Shown: positions 1-7,373 of the stretch, piece after piece
How the letters are laid out: every line of letters begins with the position of its first letter
Numbering within the stretch: the first letter of the stretch is position 1
Source of the DNA: an uncultured Clostridia bacterium
Lineage (GTDB): Bacteria > Bacillota > Clostridia > Peptostreptococcales > Anaerovoracaceae
Direction of reading: 5' to 3'
Assembly (NCBI GenBank): GCA_934255545.1
Contig: CAKQOE010000005.1
Location: 1-64,000, forward strand
Length of the DNA stretch: 64,000 bases
The notes under the pieces: model-generated
The model's input: the letters and a program-made list of their open reading frames with translations, nothing else
Database searches by the model: none
Told to the model about the DNA's origin: nothing
Made by a program: the position numbers and the translations under genes

Positions 1-237
1 ACTACGGCTTATTTCTACGCGCCGGCGCGTGAGATATCTGTTTATGATTATACGGCTATAATATTCTCTACGATATGGGGCTTTGCATTCTTCGGTCAGG
101 TCCCTGACGCTTTCAGCATCGTCGGATACATCGTAATATGCGGCGCGGCGATATATAACTTCATGAAAAATTCCGAAGAATACAGAAAACTCGAAAAAAT
201 ATCCGGAAATTGCTCAGAGGAAGATACGGATAAATAA
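1..237 (+). CDS. DMT/EamA-family transporter, C-terminal part (5' end outside window)
   Basis: Frame 1 is open from base 1 to the TAA at 235-237. The 78 residues hold a hydrophobic segment, the sequence FFGQVPD, another hydrophobic segment (SIVGYIVICGAAIYN) and a short charged cytoplasmic tail rich in Glu and Lys. The aromatic/FGxxPD turn followed by a last helix and a charged tail is the usual end of drug/metabolite transporter (EamA) proteins, which export or import small metabolites across the inner membrane. Only the last two helices are visible, so the substrate and the full gene cannot be judged. Confidence 0.65.
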   Translation, partial: TTAYFYAPAREISVYDYTAIIFSTIWGFAFFGQVPDAFSIVGYIVICGAAIYNFMKNSEEYRKLEKISGNCSEEDTDK

Positions 238-268
238 ATTTTAAAATAAATTTTACCGGGAGGAAAAA

Positions 269-823
269 ATGAAAAACAGAACATCAACTATCCTTAAAAC
301 AGGCATAGCTCTTATGATGGCTGCAGTGCTTGCAGCCGGAGCGGCAGGCTGCGGCAAGACAGACGGTCTTTCAGCCGGCAACGGCGAGCCGGAGATACAG
401 GGCGAAGCAGAGGTAACTTATCCGGTCACTGATATTGACAAGTTTAAGGAGGCAGCAGGAAAATACGGTGAGGTGCGTGATATGACTGAGGCACTCGGCT
501 ATGAGGCTGCTGCAGTTTCAGGAAACGAGCTGAATCTCATATACATGAAGCTTGACGACGCTGCAGCTGCGAAGTCTATGGCTCTCGGCGACAAGGGCGC
601 TGACGGAGTTGAGCTCAATGTCATAGATTCAGGATCAAATTATGATTATTACGAAGAGATAGTGGATCCGAGCGTATCGTCTGAGCTCGGCTCGGTCTAC
701 GGCATATACCTCAGAGTTGACAATATGCTCATCCTTATAACAGGAAGTGTTGAAAACAAGAATGACGTAAAAACACAGGCGCATGAATTTTACACAGGAC
801 TCGGCTATCCTGATTTCATGTAG
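269..823 (+). CDS. DUF4358-like lipoprotein
   Basis: 184 residues. A signal peptide with lysine/arginine near the start and a hydrophobic core ends in a lipobox (AAGC, Cys28), so the mature protein should be lipidated and anchored outside the cell membrane. The mature part begins with a Gly/Glu-rich linker and then a compact alpha/beta domain of about 130 residues containing DYYEEIVDP and LGSVYGIYLRVDNMLILITG. This pattern resembles the DUF4358 lipoproteins of Clostridia, whose function is unknown. A good ribosome site (GGGAGG, 258-263) precedes ATG. It lies 31 bp after the transporter gene and may share its transcript. Confidence 0.75.
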   Translation: MKNRTSTILKTGIALMMAAVLAAGAAGCGKTDGLSAGNGEPEIQGEAEVTYPVTDIDKFKEAAGKYGEVRDMTEALGYEAAAVSGNELNLIYMKLDDAAAAKSMALGDKGADGVELNVIDSGSNYDYYEEIVDPSVSSELGSVYGIYLRVDNMLILITGSVENKNDVKTQAHEFYTGLGYPDFM

Positions 824-861
824 CGAGGATTATAGCGGATTAAATAAATGCAGGCAGGGTG

Positions 862-877
862 CGCGCGTCGCCGCGCG
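862..877. repeat. GC hairpin in the DUF4358/LURP gap
   Basis: CGCGCG-TCGC-CGCGCG, a perfect 6-bp stem with a 4-base loop, in the 129-bp gap. There is no following T run, so it is not a standard terminator. Confidence 0.5.
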
Positions 878-952
878 ATAAGCCGGTGGGATGGCAGAGC
901 CGTATTTGTGATATATGCATGGCGCCGCCGGATCATCTGAAAGGAGATATAT

Positions 953-1441
953 ATGAAGCTTCTTATAAAACAGCGAGTATTTTCATGGACAGATAAATAT
1001 GATATATATGATGAAAACGGCAATGTAAGATATTTCGTCAAGGGTGAGTTCTTTTCGCTCGGACACAGGCTCCATATATATGACACGGATGGAAATGAAG
1101 TTGGTCTTGTAAGGCAGAAGCTTATGACTATACTTCCGGTATTTGAGCTTGAAGAGGACGGGCGCGTCATAGGGCGAGTAGAGCGCCGCTTCAGTATGTT
1201 CAAGCCTAAATACGACGTTGATTTTCGCGGATGGCGCGCTGAGGGTGATTTTTTGCAGTGGGAGTACGAGGTATGGCAGGCGTGCAGCATGGTCATGCGC
1301 ATCACCAGAAAGATACTTTCCTGGGGCGATACATATGTGCTGGACATAGCAGATCCTGCTGACGAGCTTCACGGACTGATGCTCGTGCTTGCGATAGATG
1401 CGGCCAACTGCAGTGCTGACAGTGCGGTCATAAATAATTGA
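953..1441 (+). CDS. LURP-one-related (Tubby-like) family protein
   Basis: 162 residues, start preceded by AAAGGAG. The sequence is a chain of short beta strands: KQRVFSWTDKYDIYDENGN, then KGEFFSLGHRLHIYDTDGNEVG, then PVFELEEDGRVIGRVERRF. This alternation of 'xIYDxxGNxxG' turns is typical of LURP-one-related proteins (YxjI family), a 12-stranded beta-barrel fold around a central helix. No enzyme activity is established for the bacterial members; membrane or lipid association has been suggested from the Tubby fold. There is no signal peptide, so it should be cytoplasmic. It is followed by a strong terminator. Confidence 0.75.
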   Translation: MKLLIKQRVFSWTDKYDIYDENGNVRYFVKGEFFSLGHRLHIYDTDGNEVGLVRQKLMTILPVFELEEDGRVIGRVERRFSMFKPKYDVDFRGWRAEGDFLQWEYEVWQACSMVMRITRKILSWGDTYVLDIADPADELHGLMLVLAIDAANCSADSAVINN

Positions 1442-1455
1442 TAAATAAACATAAT

Positions 1456-1495
1456 AAAACAGGACTGTCTCCATGGCAAAAGACAGTCCTGTTTT
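1456..1495. terminator. Bidirectional Rho-independent terminator
   Basis: Perfect 15-bp stem (1456-1470 with 1481-1495), with A-rich 5' and T-rich 3' flanks, so it works in both directions. It serves the LURP-one gene on plus and the DUF2325 gene on minus. Confidence 0.9.
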
Positions 1496-1509
1496 TATTA
1501 TGAGGCAAT

Positions 1510-1797
1510 TTATGCATTCTGACATGCATTTGCGAGTATTTCATTAAGAGCTGAGCCGCTGCTCGAATGAGATCTGATGATCTCAATATTTTTTCTTTCC
1601 GCTTCTCCGACGGCAGAGTGTACCATCCTGTGTGAAACTGTATTTGTAAACAGGATCATGATGTCAGGATTACCGATCTGGTCAGCCATCCTTCCTGATT
1701 TTTTGGTAAATACTTTTGATTTGCAGTTATGCTGCTTACATATCTTGTGATATTGGCTCTCCATGCGCTCATGGCCGCCTATTATTACTACGCTCAT
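1510..1797 (-). CDS. DUF2325 domain protein
   Basis: 95 residues. The start at 1797 (MSVVIIGGHERM) is chosen because AAAGGAG lies 7 bases upstream; a longer reading frame begins 60 bases earlier but has no ribosome site. The domain opens with a Rossmann-like strand and GGHERM, continues with a basic segment (NCKSKVFTKKSG), then PDIMILFTNTVSH and a helix with an RSHSSSGSALNEIL ending. This is the DUF2325 pattern of Clostridia and Bacilli; function unknown. Its promoter carries two GTTAG-N6-CTAAC dyads, one exactly where the FeoB-associated peptide promoter also has one, so metal or iron control is a reasonable inference. Confidence 0.8.
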   Translation of the reverse strand: MSVVIIGGHERMESQYHKICKQHNCKSKVFTKKSGRMADQIGNPDIMILFTNTVSHRMVHSAVGEAERKNIEIIRSHSSSGSALNEILANACQNA

Positions 1798-1870
1798 ATC
1801 CGTTCTCCTTTTCCCCGTTATGCTTTTATCCACCCATAATTGTTTTGTTATTTTCAATCAGTTTTGTTTA

Positions 1871-1886
1871 GTTAGTTCCGTCTAAC
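1871..1886 (-). promoter_or_regulatory. Operator-like dyad A, GTTAG-N6-CTAAC, at the DUF2325 promoter
   Basis: Read on minus: CAAGTTAG-ACGGAA-CTAAC, beginning 8 nt after the -10 box, over the expected transcription start. The dyad centres are 11 bp apart, about one helical turn. Site C at 40582-40597 has the same sequence plan and the same 8-nt offset. Confidence 0.65.
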
Positions 1887-1894
1887 TTGTATAG

Positions 1895-1923
1895 ATATTA
1901 CAACAAATGGTCATTGGTGTCAA
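1895..1923 (-). promoter_or_regulatory. Sigma-A promoter of the DUF2325 gene
   Basis: On minus: TTGACA (1918-1923), 17-bp spacer, TAATAT (1895-1900). Near consensus. Flanked by dyad A downstream and dyad B upstream. Confidence 0.8.
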
Positions 1924-1940
1924 TAGGAAAACAGAAAAAA

Positions 1941-1956
1941 GTTAGCAGAAACTAAC
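1941..1956. promoter_or_regulatory. Operator-like dyad B, GTTAG-N6-CTAAC
   Basis: GTTAG-CAGAAA-CTAAC, extended by A and T runs to a 12-bp-arm inverted repeat (1934-1945 with 1952-1963). It lies just upstream of the DUF2325 -35 box. It could be a second operator or, with its T run, an intrinsic terminator. Confidence 0.5.
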
Positions 1957-1975
1957 TTTTTTCTTTAAAGTGGTA

Positions 1976-2298
1976 AAGTATACTTTATTGTAACTACTGT
2001 TATTACAAAGATGCTGCAAAGCTGATGAACATACGGATAAGCGGAGCGTCGGAGCAGAATGGTGATGCTTTCCGCGAGGTGAACAGGACCAATAACGTCA
2101 AAAATATGTTTGAGCGGAATGCGCGACAGCGCTTATAATGGTTGAATTTTCCGAAGGAAAATTCATTCTCTGCCGCGAGTTATTTTTGACAAAAAGTTCT
2201 GTGAACCGAGTGGAAAAAAGCATCCCATTCTGCGACCGCGGAGTGTTCCGTATGTTCATCAGCAGTACCGCATAATGTACTTACAAAAAAGTATACTT
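1976..2298. mobile_element. MITE-like long palindromic element, copy 1
   Basis: A 323-bp segment with no gene. Both ends read inward as AAGTATACTTT..TTGTAA, and both arms contain the same 17-mer as an inverted repeat (2021-2037 and 2247-2263, core GATGAACATACGGA). The arms continue with AGAATGG..GATGCTTT and GGTTCACAG-like stretches, so nearly the whole element could fold into one long hairpin; a small hairpin sits near the centre. A shorter relative with the same termini lies at 36357-36492. This is the structure of a non-autonomous transposable element; no target-site duplication was established. Confidence 0.65.
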
Positions 2299-2351
2299 TT
2301 TCGTTTATAACAGAAAATAATCAGAACAATATGTTAAGGAGGTAAAAATAT

Positions 2352-2783
2352 ATGGATAAAAATACTGCAGAGCTGCTGCGGGAGTGCAGTTCAGGATGTC
2401 ATATGGCTATAGGGAGCATGGAACAGGTCATGGGAGCTGTGAACGATCCGCTGCTTAAAGAAGTTATTGACGAGTATAATGCAAAACATAAAGAGCTTAA
2501 GGAAGAATCAGACGAGCTCCTGCGCTGCGCAGGCGAGAGAGGAAAGACGCCGGGAAATATGGCGGCCGCGTTTGCATGGCTCAGTACAGAAATGAAAATG
2601 ATGATGAATGACAGCAGCCACCAGATAGCATCAGTGATGACAGATGGGTGCAACATGGGTATAAAGACTATAAGCGAATATATAAACAAGTATAAAGATG
2701 CCTCAGAAGAAAGCCGGAGGATAGCGGGAAATATTGTTTCAACAGAAGAAAGCTTTATGCGCGATCTGCGGCATTTTATGTAA
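2352..2783 (+). CDS. Small helical protein, possible four-helix bundle (DUF2383/ferritin-like shape)
   Basis: 143 residues, start supported by AAGGAGG at 2336-2342. Predicted almost wholly helical with heptad-like spacing: helix 1 AELLRECSSGCHMAIGSMEQ, helix 2 LLKEVIDEYNAKHKELKEES, helix 3 (Met-rich, AWLSTEMKMMM) and helix 4 ISEYINKYKDASEES. The layout resembles bacterial four-helix-bundle proteins of the DUF2383 type, but key motifs are not certain. No signal peptide. The promoter side is occupied by the palindromic element. Function unknown. Confidence 0.6.
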   Translation: MDKNTAELLRECSSGCHMAIGSMEQVMGAVNDPLLKEVIDEYNAKHKELKEESDELLRCAGERGKTPGNMAAAFAWLSTEMKMMMNDSSHQIASVMTDGCNMGIKTISEYINKYKDASEESRRIAGNIVSTEESFMRDLRHFM

Positions 2784-2846
2784 TGGAAAAATATTATTAT
2801 TAAATGGAAAAATAAAGAAAAAATATATAAAACAGTAATTTAAGGT

Positions 2847-2875
2847 TGACAATGGATATTTAAAAGGATAATATA
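2847..2875 (+). promoter_or_regulatory. Sigma-A promoter of the DUF5688 gene
   Basis: TTGACA (2847-2852), 17-bp spacer, TAATAT (2870-2875). Near consensus. Confidence 0.75.
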
Positions 2876-2935
2876 TCCCTGTAGAGATTACATTTATTTA
2901 CAATAAGCAATGAAATGGATCACAGGGGGTATAAT

Positions 2936-3697
2936 ATGGATTACAAAGAATATATTGACAAACTTCAGGCTGAAGTAGATATACTTAAGCGGATAAGCAA
3001 ATTTGATGATATAAAAGACAGGATATATATCAGACTCATGAATCCGCTTATAAACAGAAAGACCATAGATCAGCTTGAATCAGTACCGTTTCTTGATCTG
3101 ACAGTTACATTCGTTCTTGATATGAGATGCTCAGGAGGCAGCGGGTCAGAGAGACAGTGCAATGAAATGGCCGGGAATAAAAAAAGAGACTCAGAAGAAG
3201 GCTCGATGATACGTATTACTAAAAACCTTGCAGAGTCGTGGGGCGTATGCGGATCGGAGCTTCTTGAGATCGCGCTTGAAAATGAGCGCAGGAGCACAAG
3301 ATTTTTTTCTGAAGAGCTTATAAATACACTGAAACGGATGTGCAGAAGAGAACCAGTGCTTATAGAAGAACTGAACAGGATGGAGGCGGAAAATAAAGGA
3401 CCGGACAGGCTTATAATATACGCGCTGTATGAGGAAAGTTTTATTAACGGTTCAGCAGCGCTGCTCAGAAATGAAATACTCAGGTCAGTTGCTGAAAAGG
3501 CAGAAGGAGACATACTTATAATACCGTCATCAGTAAACGAGCTCATATGCGTAGCAGACAGGCCGGATATGGATTTTGCGTGGCTCAGGTCAGTAGTCGA
3601 GGAAGTAAACGATACAGTAGTTCCCGATGATGAAATACTGAGTTACAGCGTTTACAGGTATTCTGTACGTGACGACTGCGTAAGCGTTGCGGCGTAG
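2936..3697 (+). CDS. DUF5688 family protein
   Basis: 253 residues. ATG at 2936 is preferred over the in-frame ATG at 2915 because AGGGGGT lies just before it. The sequence has the DUF5688 pattern: an N-terminal YKEYIDKLQAEV helix, RIYIRLMNP and FLDLTVTFVLD, then IRITKNLAESWGVCGSELLEIAL, and a C-terminal block with IIYALYEES, GSAALL, ILIIPSSVNELICV and a basic end. This family is common, often in several copies, in gut Clostridia; no function is known. It is cytoplasmic by sequence and has its own strong promoter. Confidence 0.8.
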   Translation: MDYKEYIDKLQAEVDILKRISKFDDIKDRIYIRLMNPLINRKTIDQLESVPFLDLTVTFVLDMRCSGGSGSERQCNEMAGNKKRDSEEGSMIRITKNLAESWGVCGSELLEIALENERRSTRFFSEELINTLKRMCRREPVLIEELNRMEAENKGPDRLIIYALYEESFINGSAALLRNEILRSVAEKAEGDILIIPSSVNELICVADRPDMDFAWLRSVVEEVNDTVVPDDEILSYSVYRYSVRDDCVSVAA

Positions 3698-3747
3698 CCC
3701 TGTGGATAAATAATGTGAAGAGGTGATGCTTTTCCTGCATCCTGTGC

Positions 3748-3764
3748 CGCGCGCCGGGCGCGCG
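3748..3764. repeat. GCC-N-GGC palindrome 1
   Basis: Arms CGCGCGCC/GGCGCGCG around a central G, with an outer GCAT/ATGC match. Intergenic, between a gene end and its terminator. Confidence 0.6.
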
Positions 3765-3777
3765 ATGCTTTGTGATC

Positions 3778-3818
3778 GAATGAGAAAAACGGGTCCGCAG
3801 GACCCGTTTTTCTCATTC
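3778..3818. terminator. Bidirectional Rho-independent terminator
   Basis: Perfect 19-bp stem (3778-3796 with 3800-3818), loop GCA, with A and T runs inside the stem. It separates the converging DUF5688 and LtaS-like genes. Confidence 0.92.
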
Positions 3819-3828
3819 ATATTATTGG

Positions 3829-5928
3829 TCACTGCTGCGTATTGCTATCATTAAGATAGAACAGGTCATCATGCCTGCCTGCAGCGTCGAACAGGTCGTT
3901 GTACTGTATTTTTTCATACGCTTTAAGCAGATCGGTGTATTTTGTCTTGTCGTCATATGTGCAGTACTTTCCGTCAGCCGTTATGTAGCCTGTCGTATCT
4001 ATGACAGGAAGCTGTTTGTAAAGCGCTGAAAGGAATTTATTGTACTGCGTAGTTTCAAGGCCGGTAGTCTGAAGGAGGAGGGTAGACAGGTAGTTGCTGC
4101 TTATCATGTCTATATATCCTTCAGGAATGTCATAGTTCGCCCAGAGGACGAACGGCGTCACAAATCGTTTCTGCTTTTCTTCGAGTGAAAGGTCTTCAAG
4201 CTTTTTGCCCATGACCTCTTCTACGAAATCTGTTTCTATGCTTGGCTGATGATCGCCGAACATAAGTATGATCGTAGGTCTGGAAACATCACTGTAATAT
4301 TCTATCAGCTCGCTGAGTGCCTTGTCCGACTCATATATGAGAGACAGGAAACGATTGGCGTAAGGGTAGTAGTCCTTAGTTGAGGTCAGACGTATCTGCT
4401 GGTCGAAGTTCGTGTAGCCTGCCTGGTAGCTTCCGTGGTTCTGCATCGTTACGTTGAACATGAAGAACGGAACGTTCGGATCGCGCTGCCTGTAAAGGTT
4501 TTCTAGATATCTGAAGTCGAACGAATCGCTGACGAATCTTCTGAGAAGGACATTTTCATCAGGGAAGAGCGCTTCAACTCGCTCACTGAACTCTGTGAAA
4601 TCGATCTCGTTGTTGCGCTGCGCGTCTACAAGGTCCTGTCCTATGATGTCTTCGAGGCTCAGGAAGCGTTCAAATCCAAGCAGAGGATAGTTTGTGCTCC
4701 GTTTCCAGCTGTTGCCGTAGTAAGGATGCAGGCCTGTGCGTGAGTATCCCTGGGAAGCCAGCGTGCGTGCGAGTGACGGAAGGTTTGATTTTACATAGAG
4801 CTCGTACGCGTTACTTCCTCCTGTAAGGAATGCCATGGAATTTCCTGTAAGAAATTCAAACTCTGAGTTACTTGTTCCGGCACCTACTACAGGCATATAA
4901 AGATTTCCTTTTATGGTATTCTTTGTAAGATTTCTCGTAAATGGCAGATAATCCTGGTTTGTTTCAAAGCTGCCTATCGCGTGAAGGTCTGACCATGTTT
5001 CATTCATGACCACTATGATGTCAGGTACCTGACCTTTTTTCTTCTTTGCCGACTGAGCAGGCTGGTTTTCTTCTGATTCTCCGGCTACTGCAAGGAGCGT
5101 ATTTTTTTCCGTGCTGTTTTCTTCCTGGCGCTTGAGCGCTGAAGCAAGTATGCCTGAGTCGTTTTCATTTTCAGAAAGCAGGTCGTTAAGGAGCTCCGGG
5201 ACTTCTGACGCAGAGTAGTCGGCAGGCTTTTCTATTATGAGGTATTTTGTATTTAGCACGAAGTTCAGGATCGTTCCGCTGTTGCGGTAGCCGCGGGCCT
5301 GATCCCAGAAATCAGGCTTGACCTTGTGGTCAGCTGCAAAGTCGGTAGTGTAAAACGGCACTGCGACAGCAGCTATCACTGCGACAGCAGCGACGCGTAT
5401 GATGATGCTGCATTTTAATGTGCGTTTTTTTCTGTCTTTTTTCAGCGGTATGAACCACGCTGCGAGCATCATTACCAGGAGTACAGCAAAGCCTGCATAC
5501 ATTCCTGCAGATATGCTGAAGTGGTAGCCGGAGGCTACGTTCAGGCCTGTACCTATGCTTAGTATGTCTGCCGGAAGTACAGGCGTTCCGCGGAACTGGA
5601 GTATGACTTCTGTTATTACTGAGCATATGTATATGAGTGGGGTCATTACAAGGACTGAGCGCCTTACTGTTCCGAAGAGCGCGAGACCCGCGATATATAT
5701 TACTGCAAAAAGTATATAATTAGCTATAGTTCCGGCAGGCGAAAAATCATATATAAATATATTGTGAACGCATTCTGACATAAAAAGGCTGACTATGGGC
5801 AGCGCTGCGATGAGTGCCGCATACAGCGCATGACGTATGATGGAAGCCTGCTTTTCACTCATATGTTTTTTACAGCTGTCTTTTTCTGTATCTTTTTCAG
5901 TGTTTGTATTATCGTTTGTATTGTTCAT
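3829..5928 (-). CDS. LtaS-like sulfatase-family phosphoglycerol transferase
   Basis: 699 residues. A charged N-terminal tail is followed by about five membrane helices (residues 35-205), a Glu/Ser/Lys-rich linker, then an extracellular alkaline-phosphatase/sulfatase domain from about residue 300 (PDIIVVMNETWSD). The nucleophile region reads GAGTSNSEFEFLTG with Thr352 as the likely catalytic residue; late metal ligands lie in MFGDHQPS. Known LtaS enzymes transfer glycerol phosphate from phosphatidylglycerol to polymerise lipoteichoic acid on the outer membrane face. Family membership is clear; the exact polymer is not. It precedes the converging terminator and has its own upstream gap of about 70 bp. 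Confidence 0.88.
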   Translation of the reverse strand: MNNTNDNTNTEKDTEKDSCKKHMSEKQASIIRHALYAALIAALPIVSLFMSECVHNIFIYDFSPAGTIANYILFAVIYIAGLALFGTVRRSVLVMTPLIYICSVITEVILQFRGTPVLPADILSIGTGLNVASGYHFSISAGMYAGFAVLLVMMLAAWFIPLKKDRKKRTLKCSIIIRVAAVAVIAAVAVPFYTTDFAADHKVKPDFWDQARGYRNSGTILNFVLNTKYLIIEKPADYSASEVPELLNDLLSENENDSGILASALKRQEENSTEKNTLLAVAGESEENQPAQSAKKKKGQVPDIIVVMNETWSDLHAIGSFETNQDYLPFTRNLTKNTIKGNLYMPVVGAGTSNSEFEFLTGNSMAFLTGGSNAYELYVKSNLPSLARTLASQGYSRTGLHPYYGNSWKRSTNYPLLGFERFLSLEDIIGQDLVDAQRNNEIDFTEFSERVEALFPDENVLLRRFVSDSFDFRYLENLYRQRDPNVPFFMFNVTMQNHGSYQAGYTNFDQQIRLTSTKDYYPYANRFLSLIYESDKALSELIEYYSDVSRPTIILMFGDHQPSIETDFVEEVMGKKLEDLSLEEKQKRFVTPFVLWANYDIPEGYIDMISSNYLSTLLLQTTGLETTQYNKFLSALYKQLPVIDTTGYITADGKYCTYDDKTKYTDLLKAYEKIQYNDLFDAAGRHDDLFYLNDSNTQQ

Positions 5929-5966
5929 TATAAAAATAATATCCTTTGTAAATTAATATCTGCAGC

Positions 5967-5987
5967 TTTCCGGCCCCGGGCCGGAAA
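5967..5987. repeat. CC-N-GG palindrome 2
   Basis: Arms of 10 bp (TTTCCGGCCC/GGGCCGGAAA) around a central C, in the 71-bp gap between the LtaS-like gene and the PBP gene. Confidence 0.6.
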
Positions 5988-5999
5988 TGACAATTGGCA

Positions 6000-7373
6000 T
6001 CAATAACCCTTTTCTATTGCCTTCTGAAGTACTGTATTGGCCAGCTTTCCTGCTGTTTTTGCGCCTGATCCGCCGCCCTCGACATTCACGATAAAGGCGA
6101 GAGGATGGTCGTCATCATCAAGAAAACCTGTGAACCAGGCGTTATCGGCATTTGAACCATCTACCTGCGCTGTGCCTGATTTTGCGCATATCTCAAGGTC
6201 AGGAAAATTGCTCTGGCCGTAATTGTTTAATACATCAGTGCGCATCATTTCCTTAAGCCGCTGTGCCGTGCTGCTGTCTATAAGCTTATCTGTATAATGC
6301 TTTATATAAATGCTGGTACGCACACCGCCCCTGAACGCTGAATGCTGGTATATCTGAGGAAGAGCAGACTTGCCGCCGTTTGCTACAGCCCCTGAAAATA
6401 TCATCATAGATGCAGGGTTCACCTGGTCATGGCCCTGGCCGATACCTGACCATGCAAGACCGTCATTTCCCTTGCTTTCAAAATCAAATGTTGAGGCTGT
6501 AGTCTTTATGCCATTTACATAGTATCTTGAAGTAAGACCTGTCTGTTTTACATACTTTTCCATTGTTTTGCTGCCAAGCTCGACTGCAAGGCTTCCGAAC
6601 GTGCAGTTGCATGAGTGGTTAAGAGCTTCTTCAAATGTCATCTTTCCGTGAGCTGAAGGGCATGTGAGGTGGTACCCGTCAACATCGAGCGAGCCGGTAC
6701 ATTCAAATGTACGTGATTCTATATCACTGATATTTTCCAGGGCCGCAGTGGCAGTTATCAGCTTGAATATCGAACCCGGTATGAATTTACCCTGAGTGAG
6801 CCTGTTGAACAGAACGCCGTCGTTTGACGGGTCATCAAGATCGACGCTTTTTGCAGGATCGTATCCCGGAGCGCTGACCATGCATATGATCTCGCCTGTC
6901 TTGTAATTATAAACGCCTACGGTGCCGTTGTGTCCGTTAAGTCCGTCATATGCAGCTGCGCATACATCGGCGTCTATTGTCAGATAGACATCGCGTCCGC
7001 CTGAAAATACAGTCTTTGCGCCAGTTATGAGGTTGTATCCTGTAAGCTTGTCCGCAAACTGTGAAAGCGCGCCTGTTCCTATATTGCCTTTCGGGTCGCC
7101 GACAGCATGCAGCGTAGCGCGCCGCACAGACGAGCTGCTGCTGTACGTCCATCCGCCGCTTCCGTCTTCGGCAGAAGCGGCAAGCACCTCACCGTTCCTG
7201 TCGAGTATGCGGCCGCAGCTGAGAACGCCGTCGCTGTAAAGATGTCTGTTTGAAGGAAATGCGACCCAGTCGCCGCCGTCATGTACAAAGCGGAAGATGA
7301 AAAGCGCAGTCCCGATGATAAGAAGCAGCGAAAGGAAAAGGCAGGCGATAGTCCTTCTTGTTATTTTCTTCAT
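6000..7373 (-). CDS. Penicillin-binding protein (class B-like transpeptidase)
   Basis: 457 residues, one N-terminal membrane anchor (residues 10-28), a short dimerisation-like region (GRILDRNGEVLA) and a transpeptidase domain. All three catalytic motifs are present: S201-x-x-K204 (GSIFK), S254-C-N256 and K398-S-G (KSGTAQ). It cross-links peptidoglycan at the outer membrane face. It is shorter than PBP2/FtsI of many bacteria and resembles PbpA-type partners of FtsW/RodA proteins. The start codon directly follows the stop of the upstream FHA-FtsW gene (TAA-ATG), so the two are translationally coupled, matching the known SEDS-bPBP pairing of glycosyltransferase and transpeptidase. Confidence 0.92.
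   Translation of the reverse strand: MKKITRRTIACLFLSLLLIIGTALFIFRFVHDGGDWVAFPSNRHLYSDGVLSCGRILDRNGEVLAASAEDGSGGWTYSSSSSVRRATLHAVGDPKGNIGTGALSQFADKLTGYNLITGAKTVFSGGRDVYLTIDADVCAAAYDGLNGHNGTVGVYNYKTGEIICMVSAPGYDPAKSVDLDDPSNDGVLFNRLTQGKFIPGSIFKLITATAALENISDIESRTFECTGSLDVDGYHLTCPSAHGKMTFEEALNHSCNCTFGSLAVELGSKTMEKYVKQTGLTSRYYVNGIKTTASTFDFESKGNDGLAWSGIGQGHDQVNPASMMIFSGAVANGGKSALPQIYQHSAFRGGVRTSIYIKHYTDKLIDSSTAQRLKEMMRTDVLNNYGQSNFPDLEICAKSGTAQVDGSNADNAWFTGFLDDDDHPLAFIVNVEGGGSGAKTAGKLANTVLQKAIEKGY

Noticed and set aside
805..1525. Two long minus-strand reading frames opposite the LURP-one gene
   Set aside because: They overlap a well-supported plus-strand gene, have no ribosome site and show low-complexity Ser/Arg composition typical of antisense frames.
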